Source: Candidatus Gastranaerophilales bacterium (lineage in GTDB: Bacteria > Cyanobacteriota > Vampirovibrionia > Gastranaerophilales > Gastranaerophilaceae). From it: a stretch of 64,000 bases of DNA. Made by a program: the position numbers and the translations under genes. The notes below the pieces were generated by a model. That model was given only the letters and a program-made list of their open reading frames with translations. It made no database searches and had not been told where the DNA came from. Below, in pieces: positions 44,439-53,840 of the stretch (positions are counted from its first letter, which is position 1; every line of letters starts with the position of its first letter). Location: positions 408,616-472,615 of the forward strand of contig JAQUVW010000001.1 of NCBI GenBank assembly GCA_028693235.1, in the 5' to 3' direction.

Positions 44439-45251
44439 TTATGATTTAAGCCATTGTGTGCAATTTTTTATAAATAATTTAGGGTCTTTTAGGTATAAAT
44501 CTTCGGCGTGATTACCGTTTTTTATAATCCATATATCTTTAGGGTTATTGGCTTTATCATATAATATTTCTGAATGCCAAAGGTGAATTGTAGGGTCGTT
44601 TTCTCCTGCAATTATTAATATGGGAATAGGGGATATTCTATCTATTATTTTTAAAGGAGCTGTTTTATTTAACCAGATTTTTCCCGGTCGAATAGTGCAC
44701 CATCTTTTAAATTCGAATTTTTGTAATGTCGGGATATATGCTTCTTTTCGCCACATTTCATTTTCTATTTTATCGAAACTTACAGGTGCTGAAACCAAAA
44801 TTAATTTGTCTACATCTTTGTTGTGAGCGGTGTAGATTGCGGTAGTGGCTGCACCAAGCGAAAATCCTGCAATATAGACTTTTTTATATTTCGGTTTTGC
44901 ATATTGGACAACCGTTTCTAAGTCTAACGGTTCTTTGCTCGTAAATGTAAAGGTTCCGCCACTTTTGCAATGCCCTCTGAAATCCATTGTTATGATATCA
45001 AAATATTTGCTGAAATCTTTAGACATATCAGCAAACGCTTTGGAGTCTTTGCTCATAAACCACCCAGGGGCGATTATTAAAACTTCATTGTGGTTCGTTT
45101 TGTAATGGTTTATTGCTATTTTTATGCCGTCTTCTGTTTTCAAGAAGGTTTCAATATCTGAATTTTGATTTTTTGATGCAGCACTGCATAATAAAACGGT
45201 TACCAAAACTATAAAAATAGATAAAACTGCTACAATTTTTCTTTTTATCAT
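44439..45251 (-). CDS. Alpha/beta hydrolase (serine aminopeptidase-like), exported or membrane-anchored
   Basis: 270 residues. An N-terminal hydrophobic anchor or signal ends near LLCSAAS. The nucleophile elbow is GFSLG (Ser), the oxyanion region APGWFMS and the acid region IAGENDPTIHL. The His lies in NGNHAEDLY. The fold matches the serine aminopeptidase/S33-type hydrolases. The Cys after the hydrophobic stretch (VLLC) is not a good lipobox. Its ATG overlaps the MATE stop (ATGA), so the two are co-transcribed. Substrate unknown. Confidence 0.82.
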   Translation of the reverse strand: MIKRKIVAVLSIFIVLVTVLLCSAASKNQNSDIETFLKTEDGIKIAINHYKTNHNEVLIIAPGWFMSKDSKAFADMSKDFSKYFDIITMDFRGHCKSGGTFTFTSKEPLDLETVVQYAKPKYKKVYIAGFSLGAATTAIYTAHNKDVDKLILVSAPVSFDKIENEMWRKEAYIPTLQKFEFKRWCTIRPGKIWLNKTAPLKIIDRISPIPILIIAGENDPTIHLWHSEILYDKANNPKDIWIIKNGNHAEDLYLKDPKLFIKNCTQWLKS

Positions 45252-46582
45252 TTATATTCTGCCTTAATTTTTTTGAATTTCAATGCTACTATTATTGACT
45301 CAACAAGGCCGATGAGCGTTAGTGAAACTGCAAGTCCAATCCAAAAACCTTTTAAAGAATAGCAAAACGGATATGCAAGAATTATACCAAGCGGAAGACC
45401 TACAAGCCAATAACCTCCGAGCACGCATACAGATACTGTTTTGGTCATTTTTAGTCCTTTTAAAATTCCTCCGACAGTGACTTGAAATCCGTCTGATATT
45501 TGGAATAAGCCTGCAATTATTATGATAGGTGTTGCTATTTTTAAAATTTCAGTTGATTGAGTAAATATTTTTATGAAAAATGCAGGATAAGATATTAATG
45601 CAGCTGCACATAATCCCATAACTGTAATGCCCATAACTGTTCCTGCAATGGAATAATTTCTTATTTCAGGGTAATTTTTGGCTCCATTGCAAAATCCGAC
45701 TTTTATGGAAATTGCGTTTGAAATTGCCAACGGCACCATAAATGTGCTTGATGTTATTGTTGTAATTATATTGTGTGTCGCAGCTAAAATACTTGCATCT
45801 CTGCCTACGAGTATTGTAATAAGATTAAATGCGAAGAATTCCAAAAGCAGTGCTAATCCTATTGGTGAGCCTATTCTTAAAAGTTTTTTTGCAAAATCAA
45901 GGTTTATATTTGTTTTGAAGTCAAAAAGTCTTCTGCAATATATAATCATTGCCAGTCCCATAAGGGTTCTTACTATGAAGGTCGACAGGGCAAGACCGAC
46001 TTCGCCCATTGATGGTATTGGACCAATTCCGAAGACGAAAGCAAAATCCATAATTAAGTTTACGAAAACAGCCCCTATCAAAATCATATTAGGAAAATGC
46101 ACTATTTCATGAGCTTGCAAAAATTCTTTTGTGCCTTGGTAAATATACATTCCAAAAAATGAAAAAGCACTTATAAACATATATTGTTTTATCATTGGTA
46201 CAAGATTTGTTGCAAAGCCCATAATGTCTATAAATGGAATTATCGACAAAGTTATGAAGCAAAATAATGTTGCCAAAACAAGTGTATAAAACATGCTTGT
46301 TTGGAAAAACTTTTTAGTGAATTTTCTCGCCCCTCTATAGTTTGAAAGCATTATAGAGATGCTTGCCAAAAGTCCTATTCCCATAATGAAAATAGTGAAA
46401 ATTATAGAATTAGCTATACTTATTGCTGCAAGTGTTTCAATGCTGTGCTTAGCCGCAACAAATACGTCTGTCGCACCTATTAGCATTAAGCCTAAATGCC
46501 CTACAGCAAGTGGTGCTGCAAGTTTTAGTAATTCTACTGTGTATTTCTTGTATTGTTCAACAAAATTTTTAAATATCTGCAT
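45248..46582 (-). CDS. MATE family efflux transporter
   Basis: 444 residues from the ATG at 46582, with about twelve TM helices. MATE-like segments include LLKLAAPLAVGHLGLMLIGATDVFVA and the second-half repeat LLRIGSPIGLALLLEFFAFN. Such proteins export cationic drugs or other metabolites with a Na+ or H+ gradient. The open frame extends 90 bases further upstream with a poor-quality leader (MVIKEINCG...), but an extended -10 box sits just before the inner ATG, so the inner start is chosen. Linked to the hydrolase by ATGA overlap. Confidence 0.88.
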   Translation of the reverse strand: MQIFKNFVEQYKKYTVELLKLAAPLAVGHLGLMLIGATDVFVAAKHSIETLAAISIANSIIFTIFIMGIGLLASISIMLSNYRGARKFTKKFFQTSMFYTLVLATLFCFITLSIIPFIDIMGFATNLVPMIKQYMFISAFSFFGMYIYQGTKEFLQAHEIVHFPNMILIGAVFVNLIMDFAFVFGIGPIPSMGEVGLALSTFIVRTLMGLAMIIYCRRLFDFKTNINLDFAKKLLRIGSPIGLALLLEFFAFNLITILVGRDASILAATHNIITTITSSTFMVPLAISNAISIKVGFCNGAKNYPEIRNYSIAGTVMGITVMGLCAAALISYPAFFIKIFTQSTEILKIATPIIIIAGLFQISDGFQVTVGGILKGLKMTKTVSVCVLGGYWLVGLPLGIILAYPFCYSLKGFWIGLAVSLTLIGLVESIIVALKFKKIKAEYK

Positions 46583-46588
46583 TACAAA

Positions 46589-46597
46589 ATGGTAGCA
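46589..46597 (-). promoter_or_regulatory. Extended -10 of the MATE gene, 6 nt from ATG
   Basis: TGCTACCAT on the minus strand, then TTTGTA and the ATG. Same geometry as uvrD, nadK and proB, without a clear -35. Confidence 0.4.
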
Positions 46598-46690
46598 CAA
46601 CTGCATTTTAATTTCTGTTAATTTTCTTAACAACAAAAATACTATTCCGCAATTTATCTCCTTTATCACCATTGAAATTAATGTACTAAC

Positions 46691-47896
46691 ATGAATTTAG
46701 ATAATAAAATGAACATATCTTCAGATTTTTCTATTAAAAAACCGTTTCAAGTAAAACAAAAATCTAATAATGGAATTAAGTCACCAACTTTAACACCTAT
46801 TCAATATGATACTTTTCAAAAGTCTTCAAGTGTAGGTGCTAAAAATAATTACAAAGTTCCTTTTGGGCAAAATAGTGTAAAAGCTGTAGAATCTGCTATG
46901 CAAAATATATTAATTGCTTTTAACGAAAAATCAAAAGGGAATTTGATTGATGATTTGAATACCGTATTTAATATTGCAAAAACCGACCACCTTACAGGTT
47001 TGAAAAATAAGAGAACTTTGCTCTCTGACATTCAAAAACATATCTCAGAATTAAAGAAAAACGGTAGTCATTTGACTGTTGCGATGTTTGATATGGATAA
47101 TTTTAAGGGTGTTAATGATTTATTAGGATATGATACCGGTGATTTGTTCATAAAGACTATTGGCTCTGAAGTTAATAATGTTTTTGCTCCAATGGGGAAA
47201 AATGTTTATCGCTTTGGTGGTGAAGAATTTGTGGTATTAATGCCCAATACTTCTGTTGCTGAGGCTAAAAAAATGGCTTCTCAAGCACGAGATAATCTTA
47301 TAAATAACAAACAACTCAAAAGTTTCGTAACTCCTTATATCAAAGAAGGTCATCACAAAATAGCTACCTATTCGGCTCAACAAGCACCTTTAACAAAGTT
47401 AAATAAATCCATGTCGGAGTTGGATTCCATTATTAGTTTGAAAAAATCATCTGCACACGATTCTTCATTCAATTCTCAAATCTCAACTTTTCTTGATGCA
47501 AAAATTGATGAGGCAACCTCTAATACTCAAAAATCATTAAGGCAAATAATGATAAAAGCCTTAAAAGAAGCTCCTTCTCAAGAAGATAAAAATATGCTTC
47601 ACTCATATGTTCAAAAAATGAGAAATGGTGAAGATGTTCATTCTGTTGTTGATAAAAAATTGATGAACTATTTGAATTGTGCTTACAATAACGAAGCAAA
47701 AATCGGACAAATTGAAAAATGGCTTGCTAATTTGCAAAAAATTGTTGACGGAAAACCACAAGGGTTTACTATTACAGCAGGTGTTAAAAAGTTTGGCGGA
47801 AAAGATTTAGATACTACGCCGGTAGATATAATTGGAAAAACAGGACAAGTTTTGTCGCAAGGTAAAACAACCTTGAAAGGTCAAGTCTATTCATAA
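46691..47896 (+). CDS. Diguanylate cyclase (GGDEF) with a long internal insertion
   Basis: 401 residues. A disordered N-terminus (about 1-75, with YKVPFGQN) precedes a GGDEF domain: DHLTGLKNKRTLL, VAMFDMDNFKGVNDLLGYDTGD and YRFGGEEFVVLM (GGEEF 176-180, active-site type). The usual C-terminal strand appears only at about 359-365 (FTITAGV) and is followed by GKTGQVLSQGKTTLKGQV, which parallels the AK-GRN ending. About 150 helical residues (about 209-357) are therefore inserted inside the fold. No RxxD inhibitory site is seen before GGEEF. It makes c-di-GMP if active. Confidence 0.83.
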   Translation: MNLDNKMNISSDFSIKKPFQVKQKSNNGIKSPTLTPIQYDTFQKSSSVGAKNNYKVPFGQNSVKAVESAMQNILIAFNEKSKGNLIDDLNTVFNIAKTDHLTGLKNKRTLLSDIQKHISELKKNGSHLTVAMFDMDNFKGVNDLLGYDTGDLFIKTIGSEVNNVFAPMGKNVYRFGGEEFVVLMPNTSVAEAKKMASQARDNLINNKQLKSFVTPYIKEGHHKIATYSAQQAPLTKLNKSMSELDSIISLKKSSAHDSSFNSQISTFLDAKIDEATSNTQKSLRQIMIKALKEAPSQEDKNMLHSYVQKMRNGEDVHSVVDKKLMNYLNCAYNNEAKIGQIEKWLANLQKIVDGKPQGFTITAGVKKFGGKDLDTTPVDIIGKTGQVLSQGKTTLKGQVYS

Positions 47897-47897
47897 C

Positions 47898-47927
47898 AAA
47901 AAGTCACCTTTGATAGATGACTTTTTT
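47898..47927. terminator. Intrinsic terminator between convergent genes
   Basis: AAAAAGTCA pairs with TGACTTTTT around a 12-nt loop, with a T-run on one side and an A-run on the other. It can serve both the GGDEF gene and the opposite CHAP gene. Confidence 0.75.
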
Positions 47928-47932
47928 GAATT

Positions 47933-49816
47933 TTAATTAATTGAAACGTAACTGGTGATTTTTTCGTACCCTGAATCTCCAGGGTGGTAAGTTCTTTCAG
48001 CTACAGTGTTGCTTGTGTTACCTTCAATCGTATGGACAGCGGTGATATTTCCTGATGAATCACGTTCAACGCTGGTAACAAGCCCTGTATGAGATGCTCC
48101 GTTGTTCTTTTGTATCATAACTTGACCTGCCTCAACGTCATTTTTACCCACTGTTCTTCCGTTGTTTTTGCCCCACTCTTGCAAGCCTGAAACGGATGCA
48201 GAACCAAATCCTTCTGGCAATTTGTCACCGTAGGTTTCTTTTGCAACGTATGAAACGAAGTCTGCACACCAAGCTTCTGTACGTCCGTTTGTGAATAGTT
48301 TGTATGAACCGTTTGCTTCGTTGTAGCCCAAATATTTTTTTGCATTTTCAATCAATTCTTCTGATGAAGTTGTTGATTCTTTTTTTGTGATTTGGGTATT
48401 GATATCGTTGAGTGCGTCTTTTTTCTCATCAAGTTTTGTTTGACTCGTTTCTAAAGTTTCTTTTGCTTTGTCAAGGTCGCTTTGGGCTGTGTTTTTAGCC
48501 TCTTGAGCTTTGTCGTATTTTGCTTTTATGTCATTGAAATTTTTAATTGCAGTTTGTGTTAATGGATTAGTGCTGTTCAATGCCAAAGAAGTTGCACTTT
48601 TTTGTTTTTCGCTTAATAAGTTATTTTTTTCGGTTTCTATTGTTTTTTGAGTTTCTTTTAGCTTATCAAGTTCGCTTTTCAATGTTTCTTGTTTTTTAGT
48701 TAATTCGTCTCTTTTTTTAACAAGTTCCTCACGTTCTTGTTTTGCTTGAGCCAAAGCTGCTTGTTTTTGAGTTAGTTCAGCGGTTGCAGATTCTTTATCT
48801 GAACCTTCTTTTGAGTCTGATTTTTGAGAGTTTAATTTTGACACAGCAGATTCTAAGTCCGCGATTGATGAATCTTTGTCCGCAATGTCTGTTCTTGCTT
48901 TATCTAAGTTTGAATCATTTTCAGAAATTGCAGATTCTTTTTCAGAAATTGCTTTGTCGTTTTCAGTCTTCTTTTTATCATTTTCAGCTATTTCTTTGTC
49001 AGTTTTTGCAAATTCTTCTTTTTTTGTACTGTCAATTGTGTTGTCGGCTTCAACAGCTTTTGATAAAGCTGAATCCTTACCGTTCATTTGCTTTTCAATA
49101 TCTTCATATTCTTTTTCTGCTGTTTCAAGAGCTTTTTGTTTAGTTTCAACGTCTGTTTTAGCTGTTTTAACCTCTGATTCTGCAGTTTTTATATCATTTT
49201 CAACAGTTGATTTTTCTGATTTTAATTCTTCAAGATTCATTCCTGAATACTTGTTGCCGTCAGTTGCATCAGAGCCTTCTGTTGAGCTGGCTCCAGAGGT
49301 GCCGTTGTTTCCGTAAACTTGATTTGCACTTGAACCAGATGGTGCACTGTATCCGCCGGAGGCAGGCATGTTGTAATAGTCATTACCTGTTGGTAATGTT
49401 GCGTTTAGTGCATCTTCAACATTTGGTGCTTCTATATTTAATGCGTCAAGTGCTTTTGAAATTACGTCGTGTAAAACAACTTTAAGTTCTTGTGTGGAAA
49501 ATCCTTTTTTGTCTGAATCTAAGCCGGCAACTTTAGAAAGCTCATTGTCATCGAGTTTTCCGTCGTTGTTTGTATCTATCGCACTAAACACATCATCAGT
49601 GCCTATATCTTTAATATTTTGATAAAATATTGAGTCCGATGCTTTCTCGCTGCTTGATTTATCTACAAGCTTAGAAAATTCATCACTTGTCATTCCTGAA
49701 AAGATATTAATATCTACGTTAGATTTGTCAGTTGATGTCTTTTTAATGCTGTCGGTTGCATTTTGAATATCTTCCAGTGTTTGTAATTTTGTTAATTTTA
49801 GTTTATCCAATGACAT
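47933..49816 (-). CDS. EF-hand, coiled-coil and CHAP-domain protein (long paralogue)
   Basis: 627 residues. The N-terminal conserved part (about 1-130) has one clear EF-hand DTNNDGKLDDNE (81-92) and a degenerate second. A Ser/Gly/Ala-rich linker follows, then a coiled coil (about 190-490). The C-terminal CHAP domain has Cys517 in WCADFVSYVAK, His576 in GASHTG and IEGNT. CHAP domains are amidases or endopeptidases of peptidoglycan. No Sec signal peptide is visible, so the export route is unknown. A TGAGGAT SD lies before the ATG. A shorter paralogue lies 113 nt upstream on the same strand. Confidence 0.87.
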   Translation of the reverse strand: MSLDKLKLTKLQTLEDIQNATDSIKKTSTDKSNVDINIFSGMTSDEFSKLVDKSSSEKASDSIFYQNIKDIGTDDVFSAIDTNNDGKLDDNELSKVAGLDSDKKGFSTQELKVVLHDVISKALDALNIEAPNVEDALNATLPTGNDYYNMPASGGYSAPSGSSANQVYGNNGTSGASSTEGSDATDGNKYSGMNLEELKSEKSTVENDIKTAESEVKTAKTDVETKQKALETAEKEYEDIEKQMNGKDSALSKAVEADNTIDSTKKEEFAKTDKEIAENDKKKTENDKAISEKESAISENDSNLDKARTDIADKDSSIADLESAVSKLNSQKSDSKEGSDKESATAELTQKQAALAQAKQEREELVKKRDELTKKQETLKSELDKLKETQKTIETEKNNLLSEKQKSATSLALNSTNPLTQTAIKNFNDIKAKYDKAQEAKNTAQSDLDKAKETLETSQTKLDEKKDALNDINTQITKKESTTSSEELIENAKKYLGYNEANGSYKLFTNGRTEAWCADFVSYVAKETYGDKLPEGFGSASVSGLQEWGKNNGRTVGKNDVEAGQVMIQKNNGASHTGLVTSVERDSSGNITAVHTIEGNTSNTVAERTYHPGDSGYEKITSYVSIN

Positions 49817-49929
49817 AAATTTTAATCCTCACTTTTATATATTAATAAAGTAAGGAACCTTGAAAATATTGACAAAATATATCTGTAATATATATTTTAT
49901 TTACATTAGTTTACAAATGGGTTTAATGC

Positions 49930-50931
49930 TTATGCTATGCTTACGAAGCAAGTTATCTTGTTGAAGCCGGAACTTCCTCTTTGGTAAGTTCTTTCAGCTA
50001 CAGTGTCGCTTGTGTTTCCTTCTATAGTGTGGATTGCAACTACGTTTCCTGATGAATCTCTGTCTACTTTTGTAACTAAGCCTGTGTGAGATGCCCCATT
50101 ATTTTTTTGAATCATGACTTGACCTGCTTGAACGTTATTTACAGCTACGGTTTTGCCGTTTCTTTTACCCCAGTTCCATAGTTCTGAAACAGATGGAGAG
50201 CCAAATCCTGAAGGTAGGCTACCACCATACGTTTGTTTTGCGATATATGTTACAAAGTCTGCACACCAGTGTTCAACTCTGCCATTTGTAAATAGTTTGT
50301 ATGAGCCGTTAGCTTCATTGTAGCCCAAGTATTTTCTTGCGTTAGCGATTAATGCAGCAGCTTTGCCGGTTGCAGAAGTGCTTGATGATACTGTTTGTCC
50401 ACCTTGAGCTCCTGAAGATGAGTATGAGCCGTTTGATGTTGAGCTTGATTTTGCTGAATTTATAAATGAGCGAATTTCGTTCATTCCTTCTTCTAATTGT
50501 TTTGCGAATGATTTTTTCCCTGTGCTTTTTGTTGAGCTGCTTGAAGATGATTTTGCAGGTTTATATGAGTCAAGTGCTTTGCCGATTACATCGTGGAGTG
50601 CTATTTTTAGCTCTGTGCCGTTTAGAGAATCTGATTTTTTATCTTTTCCGCTATATTTAGAAATTTCTGATTGAGATAATTTTCCGTCATTGTTTGAGTC
50701 AAGGGCTGTAAAAACATTATCAGCTCCAACTGCTTTTATATTTTGGTAAAAAATTGATTGTGAATTTGAGCCTTTTGCGTTTTTCTTAACTAAGCTGTTA
50801 AATTTGCTTTTAGTTAATCCTGAGAAAATATCAGTATCGATTTCAGCATCTGTAGCTTTTAATGAATCAGATGCTTTGTTGATATCTTCAAGTGTTTTCA
50901 AATTCGTCAATGGAATTTTATTCAATGACAT
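49930..50931 (-). CDS. EF-hand and CHAP-domain protein (short paralogue)
   Basis: 333 residues. The N-terminal half is closely similar to the long paralogue (LTNLKTLEDINKASDSL and EF-hand DSNNDGKLSQSE), then a Ser-rich linker. The CHAP domain has Cys223 in WCADFVTYIAK and His282 in GASHTG. The last 111 residues align with the long paralogue without gaps. The long coiled coil is absent. No signal peptide. A purine-rich AGAGGT/AAGAAGAG region provides the SD. Likely a peptidoglycan hydrolase, perhaps Ca2+-dependent. Confidence 0.87.
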   Translation of the reverse strand: MSLNKIPLTNLKTLEDINKASDSLKATDAEIDTDIFSGLTKSKFNSLVKKNAKGSNSQSIFYQNIKAVGADNVFTALDSNNDGKLSQSEISKYSGKDKKSDSLNGTELKIALHDVIGKALDSYKPAKSSSSSSTKSTGKKSFAKQLEEGMNEIRSFINSAKSSSTSNGSYSSSGAQGGQTVSSSTSATGKAAALIANARKYLGYNEANGSYKLFTNGRVEHWCADFVTYIAKQTYGGSLPSGFGSPSVSELWNWGKRNGKTVAVNNVQAGQVMIQKNNGASHTGLVTKVDRDSSGNVVAIHTIEGNTSDTVAERTYQRGSSGFNKITCFVSIA

Positions 50932-51058
50932 ACTCTTCTTTTACCTCTTATAATTTCGTTATATGGCTCTCTTATATTAATAAAGGAAAGTGTGTCAAAT
51001 ATATTGATACAGTATATACTTTTATTTGCGTTTTAGTAACAAAAGTTTACAATAAATG

Positions 51059-52163
51059 TTATTTGCTAAATTGTTTTAGATATGAATCGATGAAAGGCTC
51101 TATTTCTCCGTTCATTACAGAGTCTACGTTACCTATTTCAAGGTTCGTTCTGTGGTCTTTGACCATTTTGTACGGATGGAATACGTATGAGCGAATTTGC
51201 GAGCCAAAGTTTATGTCGACATTTTCGCCTTTTAGTTTTGATAATTTTTGTTCGTGCTCAGCCTGCTTAATTGCAAGTAATTTTGAGGCAAGAATTTGCA
51301 TTGCTGTTTCTTTGTTTTGAAGTTGTGAACGTTGTTGTTGACAGCGTACGACAATGCCAGTTGGTTTATGCAAAATTCTTACGGCAGTTTCGACTTTGTT
51401 GACATTTTGACCGCCGGCACCACCTGAACGCATTGTGTCTACGACCAAATCTTCTTGGGGAATTTCTATTTTTTTGCTGAAATCTTCTATTACCGGGCTG
51501 ACTTCGAGGCTTGCAAAGCTTGTTTGCCTTTTTCCATTTGCGTTAAAAGGCGATATCCTGACAAGACGGTGGACTCCTCTTTCTGCTTTTGCCAAGCCGA
51601 AAGCGTATTTGCCGCAAATTTTTATAGTAACTGATTTTAAGCCTGCTTCTTCTCCATCGGAGCGTTCTATGAGCTCGATTTTCCAGTTGCGAGATTCTGC
51701 CCATCTTGTGTACATTCTGAGTAGCATTTGAGCCCAATCTTGAGCGTCTGTGCCGCCTGCTCCTGCGTTGATTGATATGATAGCGTCAGATTTGTCGTAT
51801 TCTCCGCCAAGCGTTTTTTCAATTTCCCATTTTTCAAGTTCTTTGTTGAGAATTTTTATTCTTTTTTCAGCTTCTTCAAGAGGCTCATTATCGTGAGTTT
51901 CTTCAAAAAGTTCAAACATAACTTCAATATCACTCAATATGGTTTCCCAATTTTCAATTTGAGTAATAGTATCTTTATTTTCTTTTAGTTCTTGTGAAAT
52001 TTTAGTAGAGGCATCTGTATCGTTCCAAATTTCAGGATTTTGGAGTTTTCTTTCAAGTTCTACGACATTTTTTTCTGTTAAAGGAAGGTCAAAGATACTC
52101 CTTTGCTTTTTCAAGCATAGTTTTCGTTGTGTTATAGAATTGTTTTAGCTCAAGTGGTATCAA
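51059..52163 (-). CDS. prfB: Peptide chain release factor 2, with programmed +1 frameshift
   Basis: Releases peptides at UGA and UAA. The product of 367 residues requires a shift: a short first frame starts at TTG 52163 ([24 protein letters not shown]), reads CTT at 52094-52092, then meets TGA. Skipping base 52091 gives GAC and the rest (DLPLTEKNV...). The GGQ motif is [12 protein letters not shown], with SPF in [12 protein letters not shown]. The first frame starts 3 nt after metG. Reading the second frame alone would start at an internal TTG and lose the first helix. Operon with metG. Confidence 0.95.
52088..52102 (-). promoter_or_regulatory. RF2 autoregulatory frameshift site
   Basis: On the minus strand an internal SD-like AGGAG is followed by TAT CTT TGA C, with the spacing of the classical RF2 site. 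Low RF2 lets the ribosome shift +1 at CTT and read on. Confidence 0.95.
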
Positions 52164-52166
52164 TTC

Positions 52167-53735
52167 TTACTTCCCTTTTTTCTTGTCGGTCGCAAATTCA
52201 GAGTCGAGTCTTAAAAATACAGGTTTGATTTTTGATTTATCGGTTATAATGCCTGTTTTTAAATCTCCCCATTTTAGATTTGCTAATTTGAAATCAACAG
52301 GAAGGTCTAATTGTTGAAGAATATCTTTTGCTATGTTAGGGCAATAAGGATATATCATAACCGCAATGTAGTGCATTGCTTCAAGTGTATTGTATAGTAC
52401 ATTTGCACATTCTTGCATTTTTTCTTCTTTAGCGAGTCCCCAAGGTGCATTGTCTGTTACATATTTGTTTACTGCGTTAGAAAAATCTACTATTGAATCT
52501 GCTGCTTCTGCCACTTGATGTTTTTCAAAATATTCATTAACAGTGTTGACAGCATTTTTTGCAAGAACTGCAATTGTTGAGTCTTCTGTCGTTTTAAATT
52601 CAGGTTTGATTTCTCCGTCAAAATACTTAACAAGCATATTTAATGTACGATTTAAAAGGTTTCCGATGTTGTTTGCCAAGTCGGCGTTTACCTTTTCTTT
52701 GAAATCCAAATCGGAATAATTTCCGTCTTTTCCAAAAGGAGCACAAGCCATCATATAGTATCTCAAGGCGTCAGAGTTATTCATCTCAAAGTGTTCAATA
52801 ACATCGTGAGGTGCGATGACGTTACCGATTGATTTGCTCATTTTTGATTCATCGATTGTAATCCAGCCGTGTCCCAATATTGTTTTTGGGAGCTCAATGC
52901 CTAGTGCCATAAGAATTGCAATCCAGTATATAGAGTGGAATTTTATGATATCTTTGCCAATTACTTGAACATCAGCAGGCCAATATTTTTTAAATCTATC
53001 AGACGGATTTTCAGTATCATAGCCGAGTGCTGTAATATAGTTTGACAATGCATCAATCCAAACATAAATTATTTGGCTGTCGTCACCCGGAACAGGGATT
53101 CCCCAGGAAACTGATGATTTTGCTCTTGAAACAGAAATATCTTCTATATCTTCAAGTTGGTTCAAAACCTCATTGGCTCTAAAGGCTGGTTGCAAGAAAG
53201 TTGGATTATTTTTAATATGTTCAATAATTCTGTCTTTGTATTTTGTTAATTTAAAGAAATAATTTTCTTCCTTTACTTCCTCGGGCTTTTTTTGGTGGTC
53301 AGGACACAAGCCGTCTTCTGTAAGGTCTCTTGCGTTTAAAAATGATTCACAACCTGAGCAATATAAACCTGTATAAGAATGTTTATAAATATCGCCGTTT
53401 TCAAGAAGTTTTTTAAATATTTTTTGAACGATTTCCCTATGGTCTTCATCCGTTGTTCTAATTAGTTTATCGTAATCTATTTCGAGTTCTTTCCAAGCGT
53501 CGACGAATTTTTGATTATTTTCATCGCATAGTTCTTTTGGCGTTATGCCTCTTGTTTCTGCGGTTTTTTGTATTTTAATCCCGTGCTCGTCGGTGCCTGT
53601 TAAAAAATATACATCATCTAAAAGTTGTTTTTGGTGTCTTATAATTACATCTGACATTATTTTTTCATAGGCGTGACCGATGTGAGGTGCACCATTTACG
53701 TAATCTATAGCTGTTGTTAAATAAAATTTGTTCAT
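52167..53735 (-). CDS. metG: Methionyl-tRNA synthetase
   Basis: Charges tRNA-Met. The 522 residues have HIGH-type GAPHIGHAYE near residue 15, one zinc-knuckle pair CSGCE with CPDH, WIDALSNYITALGY and the KMSKS loop SKMSKSIGN. The anticodon-binding helical domain follows. The C-terminal tRNA-binding domain of longer MetRS is absent, ending KKKGK. Three bases separate it from prfB. Confidence 0.97.
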   Translation of the reverse strand: MNKFYLTTAIDYVNGAPHIGHAYEKIMSDVIIRHQKQLLDDVYFLTGTDEHGIKIQKTAETRGITPKELCDENNQKFVDAWKELEIDYDKLIRTTDEDHREIVQKIFKKLLENGDIYKHSYTGLYCSGCESFLNARDLTEDGLCPDHQKKPEEVKEENYFFKLTKYKDRIIEHIKNNPTFLQPAFRANEVLNQLEDIEDISVSRAKSSVSWGIPVPGDDSQIIYVWIDALSNYITALGYDTENPSDRFKKYWPADVQVIGKDIIKFHSIYWIAILMALGIELPKTILGHGWITIDESKMSKSIGNVIAPHDVIEHFEMNNSDALRYYMMACAPFGKDGNYSDLDFKEKVNADLANNIGNLLNRTLNMLVKYFDGEIKPEFKTTEDSTIAVLAKNAVNTVNEYFEKHQVAEAADSIVDFSNAVNKYVTDNAPWGLAKEEKMQECANVLYNTLEAMHYIAVMIYPYCPNIAKDILQQLDLPVDFKLANLKWGDLKTGIITDKSKIKPVFLRLDSEFATDKKKGK

Positions 53736-53840
53736 ACTTTGCCTTACTGATTTAATTAATCCGTCCCATTTTTATATATTATTATATAATATATACATGA
53801 AAAATTTATCATAAAGAAATAGATAAGAAAAGAGGATTAT

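Noticed and set aside
45156-45161. Lipobox in the alpha/beta hydrolase
   Set aside because: The residue before Cys is Leu (VLLC), not the Gly/Ala/Ser needed, so I do not call it a lipoprotein.
48742-49485. Long open frames opposite the CHAP coiled-coil gene
   Set aside because: They come from the biased codon pattern of the Lys/Glu/Ser-rich coiled coil and lack SD, starts and family similarity.
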